From Chrysogorgia sp. JL179-B06 (taxonomy: Eukaryota > Cnidaria > Anthozoa > Scleralcyonacea > Chrysogorgiidae), in assembly GCA_035772405.1 (NCBI GenBank), contig JAYKKM010000196.1, positions 3,113,501 to 3,177,500 on the forward strand: a stretch of DNA of 64,000 nucleotides, read 5' to 3'. Shown here piece by piece: positions 21,684-32,800 of the stretch (position 1 is its first letter; each line of letters opens with the position of its first letter). Both the position numbers and the translations under genes were made by a program. The notes beneath the pieces were generated by a model. It was not told the DNA's origin, searched no databases, and was given only the letters and a program-made list of their open reading frames with translations.

Positions 21684-23537
21684 ATGAATCTCTGTACCAA
21701 CTCTTCAACCGACTACGTTTGTTTAAACTGCGAGAGAGCTGTCTGTACTAACCAATGTTCTGTCCCTGTGAATGAAGTTATCGATACTCCCGAGCCGGAT
21801 TCAGAGAATTGTACTCTCTGCTCGCCGAAATCGAAAGCCACGGAAGAAGTAATCATGTCTCTTCAGACTGAAGAACCCGCGGAGAATGTTGCCGAGAATA
21901 CGTCGGCAGTGAAACCTGAACCACCATCTTCCACTGAAATTAAAAGAGAGAGAAAATGCCTGACGCTAAGTGAGAAGGTCGAAGTAATTGAAATATCTAA
22001 TCAAGAAGGTGCTAGTACGAGAAAGTTGGCAAGAAGATTTGGCTGTGGAAGAACTCAGATTGTCACAACCCTCAAGGAAAAGGAAAAGATTCTTTCAATG
22101 TGGAAGTCAAGTGATGGCTGCAGTGAACCAAAGAGACCAAGAACCGAAAGGTATCCTGAAGTTAACCATTTATTATGGAAATGGTACATCCGGGCTAGGG
22201 CATCAAATATTCCTGTTAATGGCCCTCTCTTGCAGGAGGAAGCACGGCTGATTGCGGAGGAGCTTGGTGACAAAGCATTTCGAGGCAGTAATGGCTGGTT
22301 GGAGAGTTGGAAGCAGAGACATGACATAACCCAAATGTCTGTTGTTGGAAAGAAAGAAGTTGAAAGTGAAAAAAGTGTAACAAGTTGGCGTGAACAGGTT
22401 CAAGAAGTAACAAGACGCTATGTACCCAAAGACGTGTGGAACCTGGATGAAACTGGTTGTTTTTGGAAAATAATGCCAACCAAAGGCTGCCTTGAGAATA
22501 GTAAATACTGTCAAAAAGGGCAGAATGTGAAGGGTAGAATTACTGCTGCTTTTCTAGTGAATGCAGCCGGAGAAAAGGAAACTCCTATCTTTATCGGTTC
22601 CAGAAGAAAGCCACGATGTTTTGCCAAGTTACCAGACATTTCTCGTCCGTGTGGCGCCGAGTACTTTAGCAATGAGAAAGCTTGGATGCAAAGCGATATC
22701 TTATTAAGTGTCCTTCGCAATCTTAATGAACGAATGAAACGTGAGAATAGAAATATTCTCCTTTTCATTGACAATGCTCCATGTCATCCAATTTCGTTAC
22801 CTGGCATGTTCTCAAACATCAAAGTCGTATTTCATCCCCAAAACATACCATCACGTCCCCAACCTCTCCAAGCTGGCATCATCACAACCTGGAAAATCTT
22901 TTACAGGCAAAAGTTGCTCCGGCATCTTATTAGTCAAGTTCATGGTGAAGCGAACATCAGCGACATCCTCAAAGCCATCAATCTCCTCATGGCGTTGAGG
23001 TGGATGGTAAAGGCATGGGAAGAAGTTACACCGGAAATCACCATTAAGTGTTTTAAGTTTGTCGGAATGTACCCTGAGGTACCCGAGGATCCACAAAGCA
23101 TGAGTGTGGATGATCCATTTCCTAGTGAACAACTGCTTGACCTAGTGACCCTTGCGGCCAGGCTTTCGGATGAACAAGATGTCGACGTGTCCTCGTTTGC
23201 AAATATTGGCTATGATGTCCCTGCAGCATATCAGACACTCAATACATCAGACCCAAACTGGAGAGAGGAATTTCGTGCAGAGATCCTGAAAGAGCGTGTC
23301 GTAAAAGATGAGGAAATGGTGAATGAAAGTGATAAAGAGCTGGAAGAAAGAGAGAATTTCGACGCACCTTTACCTGAACCAAGTGTCAAATCTGTCAAGG
23401 AAGCAATTGGCCTTGTCAATCAGTTGGCGCAGTTTGCCGACTGGCAGGGAGATGAAAAACTGTCCACAGCAGTCTTGAACGTTAGTCAATTGTTGGAGGA
23501 ATCCCAACTGAAATCACTTATGCAGTCCTCTATTTAA
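21684..23537 (+). CDS. Tigger/pogo-type transposase-derived protein, intact 617 aa
   Basis: Single-exon frame from ATG 21684 (G at -3) to TAA 23535-23537. Residues 1-90 are Cys- and Ser-rich and acidic. Residues 93-140 form a CENP-B/Psq-type helix-turn-helix (LARRFGCGRTQIVTTL), and residues ~160-216 a second, CENPB/Tc5-type DNA-binding domain (LLQEEARLIAEEL). Residues ~250-440 are a DDE superfamily core: D255 in NLDETG, D363 in LFIDNAPCH. The third acidic position is Q396 in QPLQAGI, where active pogo/Tigger enzymes have Asp. Spacing from D363 to Q396 is 32 residues, as in DD32D. No terminal inverted repeats are visible on either side. The long intact frame plus a lost catalytic residue suggests a domesticated DNA-binding protein like vertebrate TIGD genes; this is inference. 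Confidence 0.85.
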   Translation: MNLCTNSSTDYVCLNCERAVCTNQCSVPVNEVIDTPEPDSENCTLCSPKSKATEEVIMSLQTEEPAENVAENTSAVKPEPPSSTEIKRERKCLTLSEKVEVIEISNQEGASTRKLARRFGCGRTQIVTTLKEKEKILSMWKSSDGCSEPKRPRTERYPEVNHLLWKWYIRARASNIPVNGPLLQEEARLIAEELGDKAFRGSNGWLESWKQRHDITQMSVVGKKEVESEKSVTSWREQVQEVTRRYVPKDVWNLDETGCFWKIMPTKGCLENSKYCQKGQNVKGRITAAFLVNAAGEKETPIFIGSRRKPRCFAKLPDISRPCGAEYFSNEKAWMQSDILLSVLRNLNERMKRENRNILLFIDNAPCHPISLPGMFSNIKVVFHPQNIPSRPQPLQAGIITTWKIFYRQKLLRHLISQVHGEANISDILKAINLLMALRWMVKAWEEVTPEITIKCFKFVGMYPEVPEDPQSMSVDDPFPSEQLLDLVTLAARLSDEQDVDVSSFANIGYDVPAAYQTLNTSDPNWREEFRAEILKERVVKDEEMVNESDKELEERENFDAPLPEPSVKSVKEAIGLVNQLAQFADWQGDEKLSTAVLNVSQLLEESQLKSLMQSSI

Positions 23538-23578
23538 CATTTTAGCTGTCATATTTCATAGACATTGATATTATCATT

Positions 23579-23677
23579 TATAGACCCTTCCGCTCGGGGA
23601 ATTCAACGAAATATTACCCGATATATCTTCCCGAGGGGTGATAGAACGTCTAATTCCCTGAGAGGAGGGTCTATATA
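23579..23677. repeat. Imperfect inverted repeat 3' of the Tigger-like gene
   Basis: 'atagacccttccgctcgggg' near 23579 pairs with 'ccctgagaggagggtctata' at the other end. A ~99-bp MITE-like unit. Confidence 0.6.
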
Positions 23678-24284
23678 CCCAAACCAATCTTGAATACTGT
23701 CTTGTAACGTCTTCTTACTCCATTGTTGACAGCCTCGTTTTGGTTTACGCATGTGGTATTCGAGCTTGAATACCCTGCCACAGCGGGGTACTCACTAACA
23801 TATTGCCAGCCACTAACATATTTGAGCTTGTGTGATATTGAGCTTGAATACCACGAGTGGGGGGTAATGCTATGATAAAATGACTGGTCATGTGGTACAA
23901 ATCTAGCTCTCTGATTGGACAATTTACAGTTGAAGTATAATATCACTAGTTGTTGTTGAACTGTCTTTGGAGCATATGGTAGGTATTACATGAGAACAGC
24001 ATCCAAAGACGAATGTAAGTTTAACTATACCCACAACTACCTAGTCTCCTATGAGGCCAAGTTTCAAATTTGTTAAAATTGCTCATGTTTCATATATAGG
24101 ACATAAATACACTGTAATACTCTGTGTCACGGGGTCTTGAAGTGTTTACGACAGCCGAGAAGTTGTCGCATGGCTACATGCATGCCAACAGCGCAGCGCA
24201 AGAAAATAAAGACTTTGGTTTAACCAACATCTGGGATCAGAAGGATCATGATTGCATTAATTATTCAAAGATGACTTCCAGGAT
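23678..24284. other. No gene recognised
   Basis: Intergenic. There is an imperfect local repeat of 'gcttgaataccctgccac' / 'gcttgaataccacgag' at 23763-23860. Nothing else is supported. Confidence 0.35.
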
Positions 24285-24348
24285 AGCCTGTGTACAGCCT
24301 GGATATACACCTGTAATTACAGGTGTATATTCAGACTGTACACAGGCT
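24285..24348. repeat. 64-bp palindrome
   Basis: The arms agcctgtgtacag and ctgtacacaggct, and the inner tatacacctgtaattacagg, form an almost perfect hairpin. Confidence 0.8.
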
Positions 24349-24739
24349 ACTTCCAGGAGGGCCCAAAGATTATTTTCATGAAGCCGGGCCCTAAGATTGT
24401 TGCCATGGGGCAAAACATTTCCAATGATCCCTTTACGTTTCTGACGTTTTCCCGGAGTTTTGTAATTAATTACGTAAAACTATAAGCCAATCAAATTATC
24501 TCCGGAATAAAGTTACGATGTTCGTAGTAACTACTTGCTCTTCCATACACGTAAAACGCTACAGGAAAAGAGTCAAGACCCATGGCGTATATCGCGATTG
24601 TTTTGCCTGAACTCTATATATAACTAGAAGTCTAGAACGCTGACTCCAGTCAATGTATTGCATTGTGTCATTCAAAAAGACTAAGTTAAACCAAACGCAA
24701 ACATGGCCGACATCGGTACGACTTTGACGTCAGTTTCAG

Positions 24740-25060
24740 GCCCTTATGTTCGTTATTTCTTCAAAATTATTTCTAAAAACGAGACAAGGATTGTTTTTTT
24801 GAGGAAAAATCTCCGCCTTACACATCACTCGTCGGGCCCTTTCTCGATATATGAGCAACCGAAATTTAAAATTATTATAACATCAACCCAAGTCAGTTGT
24901 AGGGTTAGGATTTAGATTAGGATTAGGGTTAGCGATTATTTGAATTTCGGTTTGTTCATATATTGAAAAAGCGCCCGCTACTCGATATCTATTTCTGATT
25001 GGCTGAGCTACTAGTGGTCTATTGGTGATAGACCACTAGTAGCGTTATCCAGTAACAAAC
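24740..25060. repeat. Repeat block with telomere-like motif and hairpin
   Basis: 'gccctttctcgatatatgag' (24837) faces 'catatattgaaaaagcgccc' (24957) around a short tagggttagg-type stretch (24898-24935). A perfect palindrome, actagtggtctattggtgat-, spans 25014-25046. Related sequence is seen at 54375-54420 and 56950-57090. Confidence 0.55.
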
Positions 25061-25387
25061 CTTATAACCGGAATATTCCTATCCTTTCCAATCAGAAGCC
25101 ACGACATATATATTCACGCTGCAAGCAAAAGCTTAGGCCAGGGCGTTTATATATAAGCGCCCTGGCTTAGGCCAAACATGGCGTCCGCTAAAATTTATAT
25201 ACGAGTGATAAAATCATGAAAACATTGGCACGAAAGTAATGGCAAATTGTTCAGTTTCACATTTTCGAATAAGAAAATGGATTCGCTTATGCCTCCAGAA
25301 ACTTTGTATGAAAAGTGCATTGTGGGTTATTATGCAAAAGAAACAAATGTTTTTCTCGTCGCTTCGTCTCTATTTAATATCCGTAAA

Positions 25388-25389
<2 letters not shown>

Positions 25390-25424
<35 letters not shown>
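25390..25424. repeat. (TA)n microsatellite
   Basis: TA dinucleotide run of ~35 bp, at the left edge of an inverted repeat. Confidence 0.9.
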
Positions 25425-25427
<3 letters not shown>

Positions 25428-25631
25428 GCCAATTTGTCGGAAATTTTCAAATAAAATTTGTTACTTAGCAACCAAACTTGTCGGACATTTTGGGAGGCTT
25501 TGCCCCACCACCTTAAAACGTGAATATCCGCCACTGGGTGTAGATATACTCCATAGGTGTTGGATTAATTGCTATGTAAGGTCTGATGGCAGTGAATATT
25601 ATTTGAAAATTTCCGACAAATTGGCAATTTG
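25424..25631. repeat. Inverted repeat element
   Basis: 'aattgccaatttgtcggaaa' at 25424 pairs with 'tttccgacaaattggcaatt' ending at 25631. ~208 bp, MITE-like. Confidence 0.7.
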
Positions 25632-25638
25632 ACACTGT

Positions 25639-25917
25639 CTACACCAAATTTGAAGCAAAGTAATTAATCTCGTTTTTTGTGAGCGATTTCTACAAACAAA
25701 AATAGGTACGCAATGCGTACATGCGTCTACGTTTGGGATGGGGCGTAATTATTATCGTGGCACAGATGTATAGCAGTAAAAATGTAAACAATTAATATTT
25801 GGTATTTACATTCGATCGTTGGAAGTGATTGCTATAATGATTTCAGGTGAAGGAAATGTCTACACCAAATTTGAAGCAAAGCTAGTAATTACAATCTCGT
25901 TTTTTGTGAGCGATTGT
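25639..25917. repeat. Direct repeat of ~60 bp
   Basis: 'gtctacaccaaatttgaagc' through 'tttttgtgagcgatt' occurs at 25639-25690 and again at 25858-25914. Confidence 0.75.
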
Positions 25918-25999
25918 TTATCATGTGCCATCGAGCTATACATTTTGGGACCTACGATATGCTAAGTGCCTAGGGCCTACGAAGTTCTTAATCCGGCCC

Positions 26000-26620
26000 T
26001 GCGCTCATAGACAACGAGGACGAGTTGTCTAATTGTTTTAGTATACACCCTGTACCTAAATATATTAATCTATTAAACTCTCCAAAAATTTCTCCGAAAC
26101 GTCTGCAAAACGAGAGTTTACTGCCATATTTTTTCAAGTTTGTTTTCATTTTTCCCAAACGTTGTCCATCACGAATAGACAACGGTTGAGTAGCCAATCA
26201 GAATGCAGGATTTGTAATAGACGAATTGGGTGTATACTAACTAACAATTAGACAACGAGTCCGAGTTGTCTATGAGCGAATAGTCAACGAAGGTGAAGCC
26301 TGAGTTGACTATTCGCTCATAGACAATGTAGATGAGTTGTCTAATTGTTTTAGTAGAAACAAATTAGTGGACTATTACAAATCATGCATTCTCCAAAACA
26401 ATTATCCAAAAACTCATCTGAAACCTCCCCAAACGAGAGTTTTCTGCCAATAATTGTTTCGAGCGCTTTCGCCATTGTAATGGACCATGGTCAGTTTCTA
26501 CTAAGAGCAGATAGTCAACTCGGTCTTCGCCATCGTGGATTATCTGCTCATAGACAATTATGCGCATATTTAATTAACAAATTAGACAACGAGCCCAGTA
26601 TAGCGTAACCAATCAGATTG
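26000..26620. mobile_element. MITE cluster ('gacaacgagtccgagttgtc' family)
   Basis: Several inverted copies of gacaacgagtccgagttgtc and 'gagcgaatagtcaacgaagg' are seen, with a foldback at 26251-26345. 'ccaatcagaatgcag' and 'attgttttagta' motifs accompany each. A related copy lies at 31085-31400. No coding capacity. Confidence 0.7.
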
Positions 26621-26640
26621 CAGTATTTGACTAATGACTA

Positions 26641-26857
26641 CAGGGTGTCCCAAAAAAAAGCTACCTTTTCAAATTCAAATTAGCATGTTAATTCAAGCAA
26701 CCTATTGTAGTTCTTTGAAATTCATTATCGATTTTGAACTACGAATGCGTAAAAACACACAGTTTTATACACATGGGATATTAAACACAATAGGTTGTTT
26801 GAATTAACACGCTCATTTGAATTAGTGAAAAGGTAGCCTTTTTTTTGGGACACTCTG
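26641..26857. mobile_element. Mariner-type MITE
   Basis: The ~29-bp inverted ends start CAGGGTGTCCCAAAAAAAAG and CAGAGTGTCCCAAAAAAAAG. TA dinucleotides flank both ends (26639-26640 and 26858-26859). The interior is complementary for most of its 217 bp. The end sequence and TA target are typical of Tc1/mariner derivatives. Confidence 0.85.
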
Positions 26858-27455
26858 TATACTAATCAGTTTTTACTATTAAATTGGCGTTAAACACTGG
26901 AACCACTAACAGCTAGTACCATGGATAATAAGAAGTATTTCTACCATCCATGCTAGTACTGAGTGCGATTAAGTAGAGCAATTATTATTATTATTTATTT
27001 ATTTAATGCAATTTATTAATTGATTTTAAACAATAATGAACTAATGCAAGGCTCTTATTCGAGATGAGGTCAAGCTATTTTTATTTCCATTTTTGGCTTC
27101 GGTAGAAAGAAAATTTGTAACACTATTTTGATAAAGTAACAAACCGAGTAGTGTCCTACACATGCAGTCTGATTTTCTCTCAGAGTACATGCAGAGCCAT
27201 ACAAATGATATCATTTTCTTTTTGTATTAGGAAGAGCGCTATTTTATTTACGTTTGAAATGTCGTCATTCATGTATCGCAGTATTTGTTAAATATATTAT
27301 GGCGATGAATTAAATTACAGAAGCGAGATGTGATCTCACTAATAAGGCACGTTAAACCAAGTGTCAATTAACGTACCCGGCTAAGAGTTAAAGACGACAG
27401 ACCTATATAGCTATTACTAGCCAGTACGCCTTGACGTCTTCCATACAATAACATA

Positions 27456-27635
27456 CAGGCGCGGATTTAGAAGTTAGTCGCATAAATTAGACACTTCATG
27501 AACAACCCTATTGGTTATGCTTTTCTTAAGAATAATTCAGAACAAAAACCTATCCAATAGGAATGTTATTCACAGGTATTTTGAATTGCAAATTCTAAAT
27601 CTAATTTATGCGACTAACTTCTAAATCCGCGCCTG
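27456..27635. mobile_element. hAT-type MITE with perfect 8-bp target duplication
   Basis: The inverted ends start CAGGCGCGGATTTAGAAGTT and extend ~35 bp. Both sides carry the identical 8-mer ataacata (27448-27455 and 27636-27643). Total 180 bp, non-coding. Confidence 0.9.
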
Positions 27636-27829
27636 ATAACATATACATTACAGATTGACGTGTTTATGGCTTATACAGCTCATGAGGTTAAGGTTTTCTT
27701 TGTTTAAATTTGTGCTTACATTCAACATACGGTTGACTTCGTGAAGGTTTACAAATACTGAGTCTACAATTTCGTTCGTCGATCCTGCATTATAAATTCC
27801 TGATATGCATAAAAGATTGCACTCACTGA

Positions 27830-28209
27830 CTATGGTGAGCTAGCTGTACATGTCGATGCAGTTTTTTCCTCTTTTGAAGCATTTTTATCCGGTTTAAATC
27901 CTAGTTCTTCCTGATCTATGTTATCTTCTGTACTTTTCGACGAGTTTCCGGCCTCTTCCAAAAGAAAAGGATGTGCCTGGATGCCTTTTATTGTTATTCT
28001 GTCGGTTATATTCCAGTTCAGCATTTTGTATATGATGCTTTTTGAACAGTCCGATAATTTCACCTTGCTTGGAAAGTCAACCCTCCGGTGAACTTGTTGT
28101 AACAGGAGCTTGAGGTTGGAGTCATCAAATGGGAGTCGACTGCACAGCATTGTGTAGAATATCACGCCCAAACTCCATACGTCTGCCAGAGTTGGATCGT
28201 AAGCGATTC
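27830..28209 (-). CDS. TSSK-like gene, exon 2 (C-lobe, tail, stop)
   Basis: Begins GA-ATC-GCT after acceptor AG at 28211-28210, completing the Gly codon. It encodes AYDPTLADVWSLGVIFYTML, subdomains IX-XI and a ~40-residue tail. Stop TAG at 27832-27830. Confidence 0.88.
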
Positions 28210-29021
28210 CTTTAAGAAAGAGAGAAAGAGTTGATCGCAGTCTATTTTCACCGTCTCATATATCAATCCTACTTCATGGTGACTGTGCCAGCCTTGTAAA
28301 CACGCTCTATTGTACGTCTTAGAAGGATAAACCATTTCTTACTTTAAATATCCATAGTATTCTTACCTTTTAATATTTCTGGCGGTGCATACGCGTAGGA
28401 ACCACAAAACGTGTGACTTAACTTCTTTTTCCCAGTCACTGTGGTGATTCCGTCCCTTGCAAATCCAAAGTCGGAAATAATGATAGAAAAATTCGCGTCA
28501 AGCAATAAGTTCTCGCATTTTAAGTCTCGATGAACAATATCGTATGTGTGGCAGTACTTTACACCTTCAACCAATTGCCGGAACATTTGTTTAACTTCGG
28601 GTTCTGGTAGGGGCCCTTTCGCTCGAATGTATTCAAGAAGATCTCCATTTACTGCAATGTTTGTTATGATATAAATCCTCGTATTCGTCTCGATTACTTC
28701 AATCAAGCTAATAACATTAGTATGACGAATCTTCTTCAGAACTCTTATTTCACGTGGCAGAAACTTGCTGAGGAAATCTTCCGGTGCTTTCTTTTTTGTA
28801 ATTATTTTAATGGCGACATCCCTTGCCTTTTTCTTGGAATGAGCTTTGCGGACGACAGCATACGATCCTTGGCCAATCACTTTGCCTACTTCATAGCCAT
28901 ACTGTCCCAGAATATTGGAGATCTGGCTTTGGTTTGTTTCTGGGACGGTGAGACTTTTCCCGACGCTGCTCCGTTTGCTTGCTGTTTGAGTTGCAGATTT
29001 TGGTCTGGTGTCTTCACTCAT
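27830..29021 (-). CDS. Testis-specific serine kinase (TSSK)-like protein kinase (2 exons)
   Basis: Exon 1 is 29021-28367 and exon 2 is 28209-27830. They join in phase 1 (AAAG|GTAAGA, acceptor ..taaag|GA), giving about 344 residues. The N-terminal ~40 residues are Ser/Thr/Lys-rich. The kinase domain shows IGQGSYAVV (P-loop), VAIK, the alphaC Glu in REIRVLKKIRH, HRDLKCEN (catalytic loop), DFG, and HTFCGSYAYAPPEIL (activation segment). The last motif and the short C-lobe fit the TSSK family, whose vertebrate members phosphorylate proteins during late sperm development. All catalytic residues are present, so an active enzyme is expected. The C-terminal tail is acidic/Ser-rich and unlike family members. 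It is divergently arranged with the CCDC169-like gene. Sperm expression is inference. Confidence 0.88.
28367..29021 (-). CDS. TSSK-like gene, exon 1 (N-lobe to APE motif)
   Basis: Starts at ATG 29021-29019 and ends at donor GTAAGA (28366-28361). It carries the ATP site, catalytic loop and activation segment. Confidence 0.88.
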
Positions 29022-29632
29022 TACACTCAGTCAAACTGAAGATTTTTTCTTTTGTACGAGAATGCATTCGTTGTCATGCAAAGCACGTTGGTTCGACTGA
29101 CAAAACAATATTTCGTTTTAAATGTCAGACATGCTGGACGCCACTTTGCCTTTATTGTTTATAAATTAAAGCTAATTAGAACAATGATCACCCCTGCTCT
29201 TTAAATGTGATTATTACGTCATTTAATTAATTGGCACTGTAGGTAAAAATTGGAGGTTTTGAAATATATAGGGCGAGTGAATGACACCTTGTAGGTTTGA
29301 TTCAGAATAAATAAAAATTTTTAAAGCACAAGTTCGCTTATGTTTCATCGTTTCTTTCTTCCAGCTGTTATTTAATACCAGTTGATTTCAGTTCAGAGAA
29401 TTCATTTGAGTGGTTTTCGAATCATACAACAATATGACGTCATTTAATATACCAGCTCCACCGGATAAAATACATGGAAAAGATGACAGCATTGAAAAAG
29501 TTGTAATCTTTTTTCTATCACCCGCCGAAAATTAAAGTCTCGTAACTTAATCTTATAACGGCATGCAAATGACCAAGACAAGGGATTTTCTTTGGACTTT
29601 CGTGTTGATGTTTCTATAGAAACGCGACAAGC
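29022..29632. promoter_or_regulatory. Divergent intergenic region (probable shared promoter region)
   Basis: About 610 bp separates the start codons of the minus-strand kinase and the plus-strand CCDC169-like gene. No coding frame is supported. No clear TATA box can be assigned. Bidirectional promoter activity is inferred from the spacing only. Confidence 0.4.
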
Positions 29633-29880
29633 ATGCGCCATGCGAGACAACATACTGACATTACAGCCATAGTCAAGCGGGTTCGTGAGGACGTGATCAA
29701 GAAAAAGCCTCAAACAGCAAAGAAATGGGCTAAAGAGAAAGGCGCATCTGTTCTTAGAAAACAGAAGAACATGGCTACGGCCTTCAGTAAGCTTGGTATG
29801 AAAGAAAATAATCTACAGTTGGAAATGGACAGTGAGATTACGAGATTGCGAGATGAGATACAACAAGAGAAGCAAATGAA
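29633..29880 (+). CDS. CCDC169: CCDC169-like gene, exon 1
   Basis: ATG 29633 opens 82 codons plus two bases, ending at donor AA|GTAAGT. The basic N-terminus (IKKKPQTAKKWAKEKG) leads into coiled coil. The first exon could in principle start at a downstream Met (ATAFSKLG region). Confidence 0.65.
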
Positions 29881-32800
29881 GTAAGTGAACAGCAAACGTT
29901 TATATGTTCTGCTCATCAGCAATGTTGTCATTATTGGGGATGTTTTTATGCTTGTGGTACACACAATAAGATACTTGTTCCTGTAATAGTAGAAATTAAG
30001 CGTTGGATTTCCTGTGTGTATACAGGAAACGAAACTCGATCAGGCGATCACAGTGTAAAATGTCAGACTCAAAGGCAAAACTGTGATAATTTTGTTTTAA
30101 TAATGTTAAACAAAACTTTAACCATTAACAAAACATTATACTTAGCTGTAAATAACTTATATATAACTGTCTATAGCCATAGGTAGCTTACGTTTTCATA
30201 GGCTACTCTCAAACTGGATAATAGTTTTGGTTTGTGGTCCCAAACTAAGCTATTGCCTATTGACAGTACTGTAATAAAGAGATTTAAAGAGATTAGGCCT
30301 ACAGTAATATGACTATGCTAATCTTGTCAAGTTTTTGGTACAATCATTTATGGTTTACTGAATTTTGCATGACAGTCATTTAGGCCAAGAAAAAAAATGG
30401 GTTTCCTAGCTATTTCGTGCTGAAAAAAATTAGGTAGGGTAGGTCGGTTTTTCTTTTTTTTTTTTACTTTTTTTTTCTAAACATTGCATGGACGAACAAT
30501 AGGTTTTACCAAACCACGCTGATATTGAGGATGCTGCCAGGATCGGCAGCCATGTTTGCTATCCCAGGCTTCTCAAAATTTCAATAAAAAGATTAGGGTC
30601 GGTATTTTACTGGCCAAAAACTGGTAGGGTCGGGAAACCGGAAACCAAGGTATTTTTTATTTTGGCCTTAGTCATTGATCATCATTATAATGTGTTAAAT
30701 AACAGAATATGTTTGCTTGGGTTTATATTTTAACAAATAGAAAATAGCTTGTATTTCTCTGTTTAAATAATAGAATATGTTTGCCCGGGTTTGCAATAAC
30801 ATGATCGAAACCCTTGTGAAGTAATAAAAACACTCTAGAAGTTAATTGGGAAAGCACTCGCCTTGACGGCTGGCTCATGCTTCTCTCCCTACTGCACTTC
30901 TCTCGTGTTTTTATTACGTCACTCGATTTTTTTTGTTTAAAATAATTCAGAAACAATTTCTATTGTTTGGATAATTATGATATATTATGCAGAAACAATT
31001 TCTTATACTTTGGATAATTATGATATATTATGCTTTTGATTCAATGCAAATTCTCATTAGTTACTGATGTCATTCTGGTCTCCATTTAACAATTAGACAA
31101 CGAGTCCGAGTTGTCTGATGAGCGAATAGTCAACGAAGGCGAAGCCTGAGTTGACTATTCGCTCATAGACAACGAGGACGAGTTGTGTAATTGTTTTAGT
31201 AGAGACAAATTAGTGGACTTTAACAAATCATGCATTCTCCAAAAAATTATCCAAAAACTCATCCGAAACCTCCCCAAAACGAGAGTTTTCTACCATTGTT
31301 TTGAGCGCGTTTCCCAAACGTTGTCTATCACAAATAGACAACGATTGAGTAGCCAATCAGAATGCAGCATTTGTAACAGACCATGGTCAGTTTCTACTAA
31401 AGCCTAATAGAGACTGGCAAGCTGACCAATCACAGCGTGCTTGTAGTAAAATAAATTTTATAAACTGTGGTGAGCTAACTGTACATGTCGATGCAGTTTT
31501 TTTCCTCTTTTGAAGCATTTTTATCCAGTTTAAATCCTAGTTCTTCCTGATCTATGTTATCTTCTGTACCTTTCGACAAGTTTCCGGCCTCTTCCAAAAG
31601 AAAAGGATGTGCCTGGATGCCATTATAGGAACATGAATGACATAACTTCACCCAGAAAAATGCCTCAGATGGAAACAGGAGGAAGCAAAATGTTTTTTTC
31701 TGGTTGAAATGGCATCATGCATTCGTGTTTCTATCACAGTACAGATCAGATACAAAAGCCATTTTCTATTTGTTTTATAAAATAACAGGTATCGTAAGAC
31801 AGAGGCATCTAATATAAAATGAATATGATGTCATTTGTATATATTACTCTGATAGAAAATGAAGCTCAACCATTCAGAGCCTGTGACACTTATTTGTTAT
31901 TTTATAAAATGTGATTGAAACTGGAGTGACAGTATATCATATGGTGGTTGAACTTGAAGCAGAAGCCACTGAGACAAGTGCTTTCCCGAGTTTTGATCAC
32001 ATTGTAGAGACCCAGGCAAACCGTATTCCTATTATTTTTAAAAAATAATTCAGAAACAATTGCTTATATTTGAATAATTACGCCAAGTAATTTTTCGGGA
32101 CCGCTGTAATTCGCGAATGCTGTTGCGGATACCCTGCCAGTCAAGTCTTGATTGTTTGTATTGTTGTTTCTGTTATGTATTTTGTATTGTTAGAGGCAAA
32201 GCTTTTAAATAAATAAAAATAAAAACAATTTTGATTTAAATTTAATGCAAATTCTCATTAGTTACTGATGTCATCCGCTAACAACCTAAAAGTATGTGCA
32301 TAGAGCAGACATTATGTTATAATTACAATTTCAGTCTCTACAAAATTATCTTGCTGACCATACTGATTGTAAACATACTTTCTTTATATCTTATAGTTTG
32401 ACCATTTGAGTTAATACCTTATATTTTAAAAGTGTATATATTAAAATGAGTTTATTGAAACAATACAAATAAGTATTTATATACATGAAAATAAGTGTTC
32501 ATATTATTATGTTTTGAACTGTAACAAAAGGATATTAATTGGTTAAGTTTTTATAAATCCTAACATGTCCATATAAACTTTAATAACAATATGTTAATTA
32601 CTATGCCTTATATACTGTATTTCCATAGTCACATACATGTAGGGATCAGTGTACATGGACAATCAAGCTCAAATCTTCAGAAAATGTTTTTGAGTCTTGG
32701 ATAGGGTCAAACCTGTAACCTTCTAATTGCTGGTGGGATGCTCTAATTACCATTGAGCTAACAAGACTCAGATGGAAAGCGATGGTTACATAGTTACATG

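Larger units (their letters stand above)
30950..32280. repeat. Local direct duplication flanking inserted DNA
   Basis: 'atgcaaattctcattagtta' plus ctgatgtcat occurs at 31044-31073 and 32244-32273. 'cagaaacaattt' sequence precedes each copy (30950-31010 in two tandem copies; 32050). Between them lie a MITE and a TSSK gene fragment. Confidence 0.65.

Noticed and set aside
24703..24915. 70-codon frame starting MADIGTTLTS
   Set aside because: Falls in a repeat block shared with other loci and ends in telomere-like sequence; no domain.
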